From assembly GCA_035236585.1 (NCBI GenBank), contig CP141132.1, positions 48,053,880 to 48,117,879 of the forward strand: a stretch of DNA of 64,000 nucleotides. The letters run 5' to 3'. This stretch comes from Warburgia ugandensis. Lineage: Eukaryota > Streptophyta > Magnoliopsida > Canellales > Canellaceae. Below, one piece after another: positions 13,055 through 25,000 of this stretch. Numbering within the stretch: the stretch's first letter is position 1; each line of letters begins with the position of its first letter. The position numbers were made by a program, and so were the translations under genes. The notes under the pieces are model-generated. The model searched no databases. It was not told the origin of the DNA and saw only the letters and a list, made by a program, of their open reading frames with translations.

Positions 13055-15399
13055 TGTAACATCCCAAAACTTTTAAATGTCAAATTGAGTGAATCTAGAA
13101 AAATAGTAAATTTGGGATGAAAATAACACATTAAATTTCATATCTTTGGAGTTTTATAATTGAAAGACTATATAAACATCTAATCTAGCATTGCAACCTC
13201 CATAATTGGATAGTACTCAAAAGATGATTCAAATGACACCAAGTTTGCAGAAATCAGAGTTTGGATAGAGGAGATATGGATATTTGAATATGAGGGGCAT
13301 TTATGTAAAAATAAGAAGAAAAAAAGACAAAATGCCTTAAGCAAAGGAGGCCAGATTTGATACTAGCCGATACTAGCCCCCCCACACTTAAGGGGAACCC
13401 AACACAATGTTGGGTCTGTTCTTCCCAAACTTGACAGACTAGGAAAGAAAAAAAAGAGAGAGGAAAAAAAACCGAGGAGGGAGATCAGAGGGGGAGAAGA
13501 AAGGGAAGAAGGAAAGAGGAGAGAGGGAAACGAAGGAGAAGGAAAGGAGATGGGGAAGATGTCGTTTGCCTAAAAACCCAACTCACGTCGAAGAAGAGCG
13601 GATCTAGGTTTTTTTGTTTACCAGAGAGACAGAGCTCATTGGCAACAATGGCAGCTTCGATCTCAAATCCAACCATTCAATGGACTCCCACAATGGGAGG
13701 AATAAAACCCCCTCAGTTCCATTGCGATTTGAGGAAGAACAACACATGATTGATGACGAAAATTCATGCATGTGAAACAGTTGCTGAAAAAGCATCAAAC
13801 GCCATCTCCTCTGGATATGATTGGAGATTTTAATCACTCTGAGGTGGGTTCTTTGCAAACCCAACCTTATTATGCTTTGATTCATTTGTTTCAGTCCATT
13901 TGTTTGTTCATGACACGATAATTCCTAGACTAGTGACGATGCATTCTGCGAGAGGTTGATAGGTGTAACCTAGTTATGTGCCTTCGGTCAGAAACAAACA
14001 CTTGAGGTTGACGGGGATAGCCCAGTTGCATGCCCAAAGGGGACAATATTGCCACTGGTACAAGTGACATCACGTTTCGTGAGAGGTTGACAGGTGTAAC
14101 ATAGTTGTATGCCTCCAGTCAGAAACAAAGCCTTGGCAGTTGATGGGCATAGCCCAATTGTATGCCCAAAGAGGACAATATTGCCACTACATACTCTGAT
14201 ACTAGTGATGACACGTTCTGCAAGAGGTTGACAGGTGTAACCCAGTTGTATGCCTCTGGTAAAAAACAAAGCCTTGAGGGTTGACGGGCATAGCCCAGTT
14301 GTATGCCCAAAGAGGATGAGTTTAGCCCCACATCGTTTGGGAAGTTCGATGCATTTTGCAAGAGGTTGATGGGTGTAACCTAGTTGTATGCCTTTGATTG
14401 GAAACATAGCCTTAAGGGTTGATAGGCGTAGCCTAGTTGTATGCCCAAAGAGGACAAGTTTAGCCCCACACAATGATGCGTTGGTATTTGTTAATGTGAA
14501 ATCGTAAAAGCAAAGACTAGTATCAGGAAATAAAAATGACTTATTTGACATGTGACTGCATACTTTGCATTTTAAAGAAAGTGTTTTAGTACTGATGCAT
14601 TGGTATCTCTTCATTTGTAGCATGCTTTTATGATCTTGATAAATGTTGAACTATTTCAAGTTAAATGATAATTGAATGGTAATTGCATGATTCAGTATGG
14701 ACAAATTGATCTATATAGAATTATTATGATTTTGTTCATATAAAATTGCATCTTATTCCACCTACACAAGCGATTGCTTGTTGAGGCATTACTTTGGTTT
14801 GCAATGCCTTAAATATAGAGAATAGTAGCAGGTTTGGCATGTTGAAAATATCTTAGAACAGAAGACTCCCAAGGAATAGGAGCTATTTCTAATAGGAGAG
14901 CGCCAACAGAAGCTTTGGAAAAGGATAGGTAAGAATTGGTCTTTGAATTGAAGTTATTGTATCAAAAAATGAGAAAGAGCCTGCATTGTATGTAATTGAG
15001 GGAGGTTGGATGACTAATGTGACTGGGTTGTAATGTGGAGGTTCTGGGTGCGTTTTGTTTGAGAAATTTGTTTTATTCTGTTAGATGTATGAAAAGGAGA
15101 CAGAGTCTCCAATTATTTTAAAATTGTCAATGAATTTTTATCAAGTACTTCGCAATGACATGTGTCCAAAAAACAGAGGAACCCCTATTGGATTTTTGGT
15201 AGAAATGAGAACTCATTTCACTAAGAATCCTTGTTTTTAAGAAAACAAAAATGACACTTAGGGTTTTTCAAAGCGAATTTAAAAGAAAAGATTCTTTCAT
15301 TGTTGTTTAGTCTTTAAAATTTTTTTATATTAGAGATGGAGCTCTCTATGTCAATGTCTTCTGCATTTTAAAAGTGTTATGAAAACCCGAGTCATCACA
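13055..15399 (+). mobile_element. 3' LTR of the plus-strand Tekay-like element
   Basis: It starts TGTAACATCCCAAAAC right after the polypurine tract and ends GAAAACCCGAGTCATCACA. The ends form an imperfect inverted repeat, and the same ends recur in the LTRs at 1,571, 25,001 and 47,121. Length is 2,345 bp. Near 13,440-13,560 it has a strongly purine-rich leader, and at 13,951-14,475 a four-unit tandem repeat. The matching 5' LTR is missing, so divergence dating is impossible. Confidence 0.85.
13951..14475. repeat. Four-unit tandem repeat of 131-141 bp, each unit a dimer
   Basis: Units start with AGAGGTTGA at 13,951, 14,082, 14,223 and 14,361. Each unit contains two related halves (GGTTGACAGGTGTAACCCAG and GGTTGACGGGCATAGCCCAG types), so the original monomer was about 65-70 bp. 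The region lies in the R-U5 part of the 3' LTR. The long minus-strand open frame over it follows from the repeat and not from coding. Confidence 0.9.
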
Positions 15400-17819
15400 T
15401 GTAGAAACATCCAACCCCAATCTTTTGAAATCATGTCCTGTTTATATTTATGAATTTGATGAAGATACATCTATTAGAGAGGTGAATGAGTTGTTGGATA
15501 CTGTGCCATTAATGAACACTTCTCAATGGCAAGCTAGAGTAGAGCTCCCTATAGAGCCTGAAATTTCAGTTAAGCCTCGCAATGTAGAAGATGTACTTAA
15601 GTGGGACCTACAAACCTTATCTAAACATTCACAATATAGTCATGTAGGCCCGTTTGAAATCTTACTTGTGCCCATAGAATAGGAAGAAGAAGAGTCAATT
15701 GACATACTAACCCTATATAAGCCTACTCTAGGTTACAACTTAGAAGATAATCAAGGTTTAAGCAAAACCATGTCCTTGTCTCTACCAATACAAGAACAAC
15801 CATTTTGGGAAGGATAGAGTCAACTTATACCCCATTCTAGGGCAATGTAAGGGAAACGAGGAAAAAGATAAACTAAATACAATGGTCATTATTCTCCCTA
15901 AAATTGATCCAGAATGGGACAATTGATCCCAAGCAATTCACGGTGGGTCAAAATATCATTGTATTTCCAACAACCCAAATTTTGAGGTGGAGGAAGTATA
16001 TTGACTACTGTGAAATATTGAAGGTGGGGGATCATCAATGTGACCACACTAAGTTTAAAATCATGGTGGTCTACTATGTTATAATAATATCTGAACCTAA
16101 AATTTCAATGTGGAGAATGTATATAAAATACAAAGAGATTCTAAAGTGGCATGAGAAATCTAGTCTATTTCAGTACTAGGGTTAGGATTAGGAAAATGAA
16201 CTGATTAGTTAGGTCTAGGTATAGAAAGTTACCTGGGAATTTTTTCAGAAATTTTCATTTATCCTTTCATCATTCAAGAGTCCTATGTTTTAAAACATTG
16301 AAGACAATGTTTAGTTCAGGTTTGTGGGTATGGATATGCATGAGATTTCTGAGCTTTTCATCCACTTTTTTTTTTTTGAAGTCCATTATAAAGATGAGAA
16401 TTTAAAATTTTTGAATATTCAGCTAAAATTTTGAACTTTAACTTATTAATAGAGTCATATACAATTAGTTCACTATTTTTCTTTTTTCTAAAGTTTTTCA
16501 TTAAAAATTAAACTTGAAACATTAATTATGCAAAATAGCTATATGCAGTTTAAGTTGAAGAGAAAATATAACTTAGAGACCCTGAGGAAGATATGTGGAG
16601 ACTTATGACTCAAGTGATATTTGAACCATACTTTATTTTATGACGATTATACATAAATTTAAAATTTTCCTCAATGAAGATTAATTCTTAGTTGGTCTCC
16701 TTATTTTTATCTTAGTCAACTATTAAGAAATAAAAGAAAGACTATACCATATATCTCTTAAGTTTATAAGCAATTTTTAAGTCATATGAAATGTAGGAAA
16801 TGATAGAGGCCATCCTTGATAAACCCAAAGCCTTTAGCCTGCCATATGTTATTTTCCATTAGTTAGCCTATTGAGCCTTTAATATATTAGCTTTTTGTTT
16901 GTTAGCCACACGACCTTTACCCATATTGAAACCCTTATAAATATATCCATTACCGATTGTTTTGAAAATATTTAGAGAAGATTGAAGAACATCTTTGGAA
17001 AAAGACTAATACAATTCAAGAGATTAACATAAAAAAAGGGTAAGAAGAAGAAAAGTTCAAAAAGGCTATGTATAAAGTCAAGTGAAAAAGAAACAAAAGA
17101 TAGCCAAAGAAGAAGAAGAATGTTCACTCATGTGAAGAAAAATGAAAAAGTTGTGAATACATTGATAGAAGACCTTTACATGTTTTCTAGACAACCTTTG
17201 TTACCTTTATACACATTCTTTTGATAACCCTTACCCCAGCTTACATTTCATCCTAATAGAAGTCCTCACTTGATCTTAAGAATAATATGGCTTGGATATG
17301 GTTATGACTGAGTAGGGAATTTAGTTGAGTGTAACATTCTTAGTTCATGAGATCATTATCATTTCTTCTAAGTTATCGTTCTTATGTATGAAATATGTGA
17401 GACTATTGGACTTAAGAAACAATATTATACTCACATATTAATGAGAGATTTACACCTTTCTAAGTGACTTCTTTTTGAGTGACAAGTATATCCTATGAGA
17501 ATTGAAGTCAAAGCATACATTTGGATGGTAATTTAATTTTTATTTGACTTTGAAATTATAGTTATATAGTAACTATAGTTATATAGTAACTATAATAGAC
17601 ACTCACCTTCCAAAGTTTAATAGAATAATGGAATATATTTAGGATAAGGGTAGGATTTTGAACCCTTTTTTTCATCTTTATTAGCAAGCTAAAGTTAAGT
17701 ATTTAATATAGGTTGAATAGGAGACAATTTTCTTAGATGAATAAAGGACTTCCATAAAAATTTTGAGAATTTTGTGGGCATATTCATTGCAAACACTCAT
17801 GAAGCATAATTCTTCCACT

Positions 17820-17895
17820 AGGGGTAGCCTAGTGGTTTAAGGGCTTGTAGCATATTTAAATGCAATCGTGAGTACCTATGACAGTAGCAATTTCT
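17820..17895 (+). other. tRNA-like (SINE-like) stretch with a perfect A box
   Basis: GGGGTAGCCTAGTGGTTTAA contains TAGCCTAGTGG, a perfect fit to the RNA polymerase III A-box consensus TRGCNNAGYGG. The B-box position (about 17,866-17,880) is only weakly similar to GGTTCGANNCC. No cloverleaf or poly-A/T tail is clear, so it could be a SINE head, a tRNA relic or chance. Confidence 0.3.
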
Positions 17896-17947
17896 ATCAC
17901 TTTTTGTAAAATAAATTTTCACATGTTTTGTTTGGGACCAGCAAAAT

Positions 17948-17962
17948 GCTGGTTGGGGGGTC
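17948..17962 (+). other. Polypurine tract of the Athila/Tat-like element
   Basis: The G-rich run GGTTGGGGGGTC follows the 'tttgggaccagcaaaatgct' type sequence common just before the LTR in Athila/Tat-like elements. The LTR starts immediately after. Confidence 0.65.
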
Positions 17963-20880
17963 TGATGAGTGTCGAAATTTGTATAAAAATCACCCAATTA
18001 GTTACTCATGTGTTATAACTTATAGGGGTAGATTAGGGTTTTTGGTCAAAATTTATAAGACATGCAATTTTTACCTAAAAGACCAAATAGTTGATATTTT
18101 ATAGGTTCAAAGGCTAATCCAAAGTAAGTATGTGAATAATCATATTTTTGTAAGATTTAATTAGAGTCTTTCACTTTTTGTAGGAAGTAAGATGATGATC
18201 CGATAACCAAGATCAATTGAGATAAAAATTAATGATCAAGATAGACAAACCAAGTCAATGCCTAAATGTCATTAATGTAACATGAGATCAAGGATTAAGA
18301 TCACCTTAATGAACACAAAAGATGGAATTAGAGGAGCCAAATGTACTTGAAGTGGGTCCATGCACAAGCCATGCAAAGTCCACCACCTTTGCATGGGGAT
18401 TCACTTAAGTCACCAAGCTATGTACAAGCCACAAAGAAGGTGACAAGCTAAGGAACCTAGCCAGCCACTAAAGCAAAGGATTTAAGTCACCAAGCTAAGC
18501 TAGGAAAGCCATCAAAGCCAAGCTAATGAAGCCATCAAAGTTAGTCATTAAGACACATGAGCCAAGCTACATGGACAACTAGGATTGGAGGAAAATCTAA
18601 AGGATTATTTATGGGATTCTAAGGTAGCATGTGGACCAATAGGAATATACCACTCCCTTTTATCATTTTATCATGTTTTTCCCACTTTTTTCTCACTTTC
18701 CACCTCACCACCAAGGGGAAGTACGAATTTCACTTTCCACCAAGAGTCCTAACTTTCTAAAACTTTGACACTCTCCCAACTCCATCCTAGACCAACTAAT
18801 TACCTTTGTCCACCTCAAACCTTCTTCCTTATCTCTCTCATCATCCTCACCATTCATCCACGGGCTATCACCTCACCCATTCTTTCCTACCTTTTTTTTT
18901 CCTTTCCCATTTTCACCCTCCTAATCTCCTTTCCACATGAACTACTTTGAGGGAAAGGAATTCCACATGAAGCTCCTACTCCTTCCCTTCCTTACCTCAT
19001 CTGTTCCATAATCTTCCTAACCCACCACTCCTAAGGTCCCACCTCACCATATCTCTATCCCTTTCTCTCCAACCCTCTCTACATTCCCATCTCACCTTTC
19101 TTTTTAAATTCATGTGTACTCCATGATTTTTACAAGAGACATATGCCCTCTCCTAAAAAGGTGGCTCCACCCATCTTGTTGCCATCTTAGATGTCCACCT
19201 TATCTCCACTTAAGTCACTTCCATGTTGCCTTAGATCTAGGATGACCTTAACCTTAGATTTTCTCCCTTTCATCTCCCACTTAGGATCACTTATTATCTA
19301 GATTATGAAGTGCCTAAGGGAAATAAAACATATTAGGTTTCCATGTGAAAATCATATTGGAGAAGGGCAAAATGCCCCCTCTAAAGGAGGCATCTCCACC
19401 CTTCTTCCCTCAAGTGATCCTCAATGCCTCCTCCCTTAGGCAGCCCATCTTCTCCACTCTTCCATGACTCTTATCCTAGGGCTTAGATCTCTACTTGAAG
19501 TGCTTTAAGTTTAGGTTAATTCTTATTATCCCCTTCTTTGTTGGTTTAATATTCTTGCCTCTTAAATCCAACAACATTGTATTTGTGAACTCAATTCCCT
19601 AGCTACCACTCCATCCCATTTAACATCCAAGCTAGTGTTGACCTTGATCCTAATGTGGGAATAAAAGATGTGAAGAGAGGAGAGAATGGGAGAGATCTAA
19701 AGAATCATTAGCTAAGGGGAAAAGATAGGATTGTTAAATCTATCACAAGGGGGGATGGAAGCCAGCTTAGAGGAAGAATATTGGAAGGAGAGGAGATAAG
19801 GAAAATTCCTCCTTTAGGGGGCTCTCCAATGTGATAAGGGGGGATTCTTCTTAGAGAAATAAAGAAAAGAAAAGAGAAACACCCACTCCACAAGGAGGAT
19901 TAGTACAACATCTAAAGAACAAGGAGCTGGGGTTCTCTAGAGAAGAAGAGAAGAGAAGTCCCTAAGTTTAGTGCATGTAGTCCATGGAGAAAAGGTGAGT
20001 TTTGTTTCACTCATTCTTCCATTAGACACTAGTCTTCCATCCCTTTTATTTCATTTTTTTTTTTCCTATAACACCCATAGCTGATTTGTACACCCTAACA
20101 TTTTCATCTCATACCCTTTTACACCACCAAATCTTAGACAAAAGTTCATTCACTAACCCCTTCTATTCCCTTATTCCTTACTCTCACTTTGACACCTAGT
20201 TTTACCTCTTTCCACTATTTTATTTTTATAAATTTTTCTACACCTCAAATCACCTTAAAATTATTACCTTATCACTTTGTCTTATTCCTTCTCACTATAA
20301 AAAATTTATTCTAAAATTTCCAGCTCTAGCTATTTCTTTCCACCATCCAATCTTACACCCAAGTTCACCATGTTTTACATATGTATTTTCCTTCTATATT
20401 TTATTGGATGTTTCTAATTTTTTCCACATCCCATCTCCATTTTATTTCCATGACCCTACATCCTTGCTATACCCCTTACAATTCCACATAATTATCTTCT
20501 CACTATAAAAAATTTATTCTAAAATTTCCAGCTCTAGCTATTTCTTTCCACCATCCAATCTTACACCCAAGTTCACCATGTTTTACATATGTATTTTCCT
20601 TCTATATTTTATTGGATGTTTCTAATTTTTTCCACATCCCATCTCCATTTTATTTCCATGACCCTACATCCTTGCTATACCCCTTACAATTCCACATAAT
20701 TATCTCATCAATATTCGATGGAAAACATGCCCTTTTTCTTAGCCCTTTTCCATCTCTAGTTTACCCTGAATTTCCTGCAAATTTACAAGCATATGCTTGG
20801 TATTTTACGCGTAAAAGTTCTCCTTTGGGTTTTGGATATTGGAAAACATTCTATAAAGAGATAAAGGTCTAACAGACTAT
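17963..20880 (+). mobile_element. 3' LTR of an Athila/Tat-like element (right end unresolved)
   Basis: It begins TGATGAGTGTCGAAATTTG after the polypurine tract. The first 100 bp and the long pyrimidine-rich block (about 18,650-19,100) resemble the start and the pyrimidine-rich part of the minus-strand solo LTR at 56,861-60,691 read on its own strand, which suggests the same broad LTR family. No clear CATCA-type right end or target duplication was found; the end given is approximate. It contains no coding frame of interest. Confidence 0.5.
20289..20705. repeat. Perfect tandem duplication, 208 bp x 2
   Basis: The segment 20,289-20,496 is repeated immediately at 20,497-20,705. Read base by base, I found no difference between the copies. 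Everything around it looks old, so this is either a very recent event or an assembly artefact. Confidence 0.93.
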
Positions 20881-22189
20881 AAATACAATAGATGAGAATG
20901 GGCCTACAATAATTATTTATAACAAATGTTTCAACTCCAAGAACAAATTAAGAAATTGATTGAGAGATTGCATTTAAAGGAAATACAAAATATGAGATAT
21001 AGTTTATTTAGAGAAAGTGAAAGTTTAATCATGGAAAATAACATAGGAATGTAGATGTGAAGAAAAGCCACATTAGTGTTAAGAAAAAGTAACATAAGCG
21101 TGTTAAATGACCCATTCTATTATAAATATTAATGTTTTTCCATTATTAAACAATCACCCAGGGACGTCACATGTGATAGTAAAAGCTTTACTACACAACA
21201 ATCCATCAAGGTAATATGGATCTATAGGTATGACTGATATCATCAATTTTTGTATCTAAACGCTCCCACAATATGAGTGTAAGCTTTCTTCATAATCAAG
21301 AACCAATGACAATGAAATCCAGATTGGCTTACTAGTCACTAACTTGTTTTCATGATCATTTAAACAACTTCAACATTACTATGGACTTTCCAATAAAGAA
21401 ACTAATAATCGATAGGATAATTAAAAATATGAAAATTAAGATAATGGAACATTCTAATAACATGCTTTGTTGAATCAGAACAAATTATGAATAATGGAAG
21501 ACTATAAGCTTTTCCCTATTAACTAGGATCTCATCACCATTAGATAAGCTTATATTGGATTATTTAAAATAGCAACAAGCCTTAATAAAAATTCAAGATA
21601 TCATCAATGTTATGTAAAATCCATGAAAGTAAATTCTGAGTTAGTAGTAGAAATACATGAAATGTGAAATCATGAGGAATAATTGGAAAATTGATATTGT
21701 GTATTCACTATTACTATTATGTCCATGATATTAAATGAGTCTTCACCCACCCTATTGTTTGAGCTTTCAATCCAATATGAGTTTGGCCTAGAGAACATTA
21801 GAATCTCAGCCTATATCACATAAATAATATCATAATCTTGCAAATGCAAAGCCAAGTTAATGCCATGGCACCCTCTAACAATGAAAAAGAATCATATACA
21901 CATAAATCAATAAATCCAACAAACACTAGATGCATTATAGAGAAAATTTTGGTTAAGCAGTAGTGAAGAATGCGTTTTTCTTTTAGATATAAGACGACTA
22001 TTATGTTTTTTATGCCAAAAATAGTTGACCCACTACAAATCAATGCATGTGATTTTTTTAAATGGCGGGAAATTGAACATGATACCATTACAAAAAGAGA
22101 AAAGACCCCAAAACACCTAAAACTAATAGGGTATAACAACTTATTCCAACTAGAGAAGAACTTATAGTGAAAGAACATTACAATGAGTG
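20881..22189. other. No gene recognised
   Basis: A+T-rich DNA with many stops in all frames. A minus-strand frame at 21,816-22,178 is open for 120 codons but has no domain I recognise; it may belong to the 3' untranslated part of the LINE-like piece to its right. Confidence 0.5.
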
Positions 22190-22500
22190 ATTACATTGTA
22201 TTCAAAATAGAGGAGCTATAGGGGCTTGGCAAGGAAAACATAGCTCGACCAAAGGCAAGAGAAGTCTCTATCCTAGAGCAATGTCATGATTAAGTGGAAC
22301 CTCAACAATGTGCTTGAAATCAAGGATATTTGGGACAAGTGGATCATACCAAGATATCGAAAGCTAATTACCTTGAGCTTGTCTCTTTGCAAGGTTGTTA
22401 ACTATGTAATTAGCATACCTAAGAGTGTGGACAATTTACTTTTGTAGTTTCTTGGTTTAGACAAATAAATCAATAGCCATACTATCCAAGTGCCATAGAG
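22190..22500 (-). mobile_element. Possible L1-type LINE remnant (RNase H end)
   Basis: On the minus strand near 22,370-22,440 a short frame reads VHTLRYANYIVNNLAKRQA, close in style to the end of the RNase H domain carried by plant L1 LINEs (pattern H..R.AN.VAD.LAK). The aspartate of that pattern is not retained. No catalytic motif, poly-A tail or target duplication was confirmed, so the call is tentative. Confidence 0.3.
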
Positions 22501-22622
22501 TGTCAAAATTGAGGTGTATCCATTAAAAGTTATCAACTTTTGATGTCAGCTTGATAGAAGTCTTTTTCTAACTGACTTCTATTAGCATATTTTTACCAAC
22601 TTTAAAAGCCTTCTGTGTGATT
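22500..22622 (+). mobile_element. CACTA transposon 3'-end fragment
   Basis: The stretch with 'agcttgatagaagtc', 'gacttctatt' and 'aactttaaaagcc' follows the same order as the last 90 bp of the large CACTA element (about 55,855-55,936). The terminal CACTA motif itself is eroded (CTGTGTG in place of a TAGTG end). Only the end is present. Confidence 0.45.
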
Positions 22623-25000
22623 TTATTTAAACTAGATGTAGTTGCTAATGTTTATGAACAATAAGGGATGCTACATGTTTGTTATTTTGAATGTGATTAG
22701 AGATTGAAGGACGATTTGGGCCAACAATAAAGGACGACTATTAATACATGCTGTGAATTGTGATAACTTTACAAAATACATATAGATTCCACATATCAAT
22801 GATCCAAGCTAGTCACACTATAAGAAAATAGAGTTATCGGGGCCAATGGGAAATGCAATCAAATCATTCAAGTCTTGTTTACATGCCATCTACTTTATGT
22901 AAAAATATACGCTGCAATTATTACTTATTTCAATATTTGCAAATGCTTATTGCCAAAATATTGAATTTATATAAAAAGGCATGGAAAAACATTATTTATC
23001 TCAGTTTTTTATTTGTAAAGTGGCCAAAATAATGGATATATATATATATATATCATTTCCATAACTTGCATTTCATCATAAATTGATAGTACCTCTAAGA
23101 GATAAACTGTTACCATGTATTACAAGATGATATTGGTATATGATAAGATTATTTAGATATGCTATTGGTGTATTTAACTTAGATATGGTCAAAGTTTCTA
23201 AAACTCACGAGTCGACCAGAAAACTTGTCTGAGTTAGTCATTGAAAGTAACTAGAGTCCTTTTTTCTTGAGAAGATTGCAATGGAATTAAGATTAAAAAT
23301 ATGTGAATTTACATACTTAGATGAACCATAAATTCTAAAGAATGATCAAAGGTAATCCTCATTATCCTGAAAGAAGAACATAAAACAAATATTAAAGGGA
23401 CTCAACAAAAATTAAAACAATGAGTAAGAATACTAAAAAGACATCCACTATAAATCAAAATCACTAGAAAGAAAATTTCTACAAGGTCTCAATATTATTC
23501 CATTTGTTTTACCCACCCTTTCTTTAGATAATATTAGCCTCTTCATTAGTTGTCCTATAAGTTGAAGACAATGAAAAAACTTTAAAAATGGAAAACTTTC
23601 CTATTTTGAAAGAGTCAATCAAATAATTAAAACAAAAACTCAACGGTTTTTCAAGTAATACAAATTTTCCAAATAATTTTTTTTCTAAATCATTAGAAGT
23701 CATTTTGCTCAAATCAAATAAAATCAAAACTAATATAGTAGTGTGATGAATAATTTTATCAAATTCTCATATATTATTTATATATATATATTGTAAAAAA
23801 TTAATAAACATTAGAATAAAAACTATAATTGGCAACCTAATCTAGTGAGTAACATGATTCTTTCTTGAAGGATATAATATATTGGAATCTCTGTTCCATA
23901 TGTTTCTTCTATATTTCACTAGAAAAATGAGTACATTTATTGAAAATGAAATTCTGAAAGGAACCTGAGATATTATAAATACTATAATATAATCATTATA
24001 TTATATGGTAGGGTGGCTATTTGCTCTCCCCCTATGGTTCAGTTGCTAGCTACACACTTGTTGTGTTGTTTACTTGTGGGTAGTGGGAAAAAAAGGGTAA
24101 GTAGGGTCTAAGGTTAGGTATCGATCATGATCTAAATTTGAGTTTTTCTTTCCATCTACTTAAGGTAAATGATGCTTAGTGCACCGTTGGCCCTCAAATT
24201 TTTTAGCACTTCTTTTCTTAGGGTCATCTTAATTTTTTCAAACAATTGTCTTGCCAAATTATGTACTCTCAAATCAAACTTGAAAATGACCATGATTTTA
24301 GTTTTCTCATTAAAATTATGGTTAATGATGTTACCTACATTCATTCATTTAACTCACAAAAAATGTTTGTGGTTTAAAAAAACTTGACTATACATTTGTA
24401 AATAAAAATAATAAAGATAAGAAAACATTTAAAAGTACAAGATATGCATGTGATATGGCTTTATAGCCTACATCCACAGAGTGTAATCTGATCAATGAGC
24501 AAATAGTGAAAACAAGTACAATCTCCAATTGGATTCAAATCCTTGAAATTCAAACCCTAAACCCCTTTATATACCCTTCTCTCTCCTTCATTGTCATACC
24601 CCTATGTCCTTCTCTTACTTTCACTCTTAAACCCTGAAGAAATCCATGCTTAAAGCTAAAAAGCCTTGATCCTAGAATATTGGGTGGATTGTAAGATCTA
24701 TGTGTAGGCATTTCATGGCTATCTCTTCAATAATGACCTTACTTGGTCAACACCCCAAGTAGTTGAGCAGCTTCTCAAGTAAGCTCAGACCAAACAGCCC
24801 AAAAATCTATATTTAGCTTAGTCACAATCAACTTGAATACTTTTTATAATGCCTGCCTTGTATTGTATTTAAAATTGACAATAGATCATCTTATTTGCTA
24901 ACCTACCTACATAATTGGCCTCTAAGAATACCCTCTGCATATACCATCAAGTCATTCTAGTTGTTACTCCACTTAATTAAATCAACTTAGCCAATCATTG
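22623..25000. other. No gene recognised
   Basis: A+T-rich DNA. A CACTATAAGAAAA motif at 22,817 looks like a plant CACTA terminus but has no matching partner. A TA run lies at 23,037-23,052. A TATA-like CCCTTTATATACCC lies near 24,563-24,578, with nothing coding after it. Confidence 0.5.

Larger units (their letters stand above)
15400..17962 (+). mobile_element. Athila/Tat-like Ty3/Gypsy element, 3' internal part
   Basis: An open stretch at 15,425-15,682 (85 codons) resembles the region just before RT in Athila-type polyproteins; the comparable part of the other copy is near 40,550-40,750. Region 15,690-16,180 also has open frames but no family I recognise. Near 16,290-16,330 is the 'attgaagacaatgtttagt' type sequence that follows pol in Athila-like elements. 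The stretch 16,490-17,280 matches 63,240-64,000 clearly, so both are the same 3' noncoding region. RT, RNase H and integrase are absent: a large internal loss. The left edge abuts the Tekay-like LTR end at 15,399; the right edge is the polypurine tract and LTR. Confidence 0.6.

Noticed and set aside
13988-14623. 211-codon open frame on the minus strand with internal protein repeats
   Set aside because: The protein repeats mirror the DNA tandem repeat at 13,951-14,475 within an LTR. Unit lengths are not all multiples of three and no family is recognised.
21160-21185. 'gggacgtcacatgtgatag' as a possible LTR junction
   Set aside because: No matching LTR body, primer site or duplication could be seen around it.
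21970-22167. Short frame with ACDFFKW, similar to a GRF zinc finger
   Set aside because: Only one piece of the motif is present; the paired cysteines and histidine are missing and the opposite strand is equally open.
22817-22840. CACTATAAGAAAATAG, like a plant CACTA terminus
   Set aside because: No inverted partner, subterminal repeats or 3-bp duplication were found nearby.
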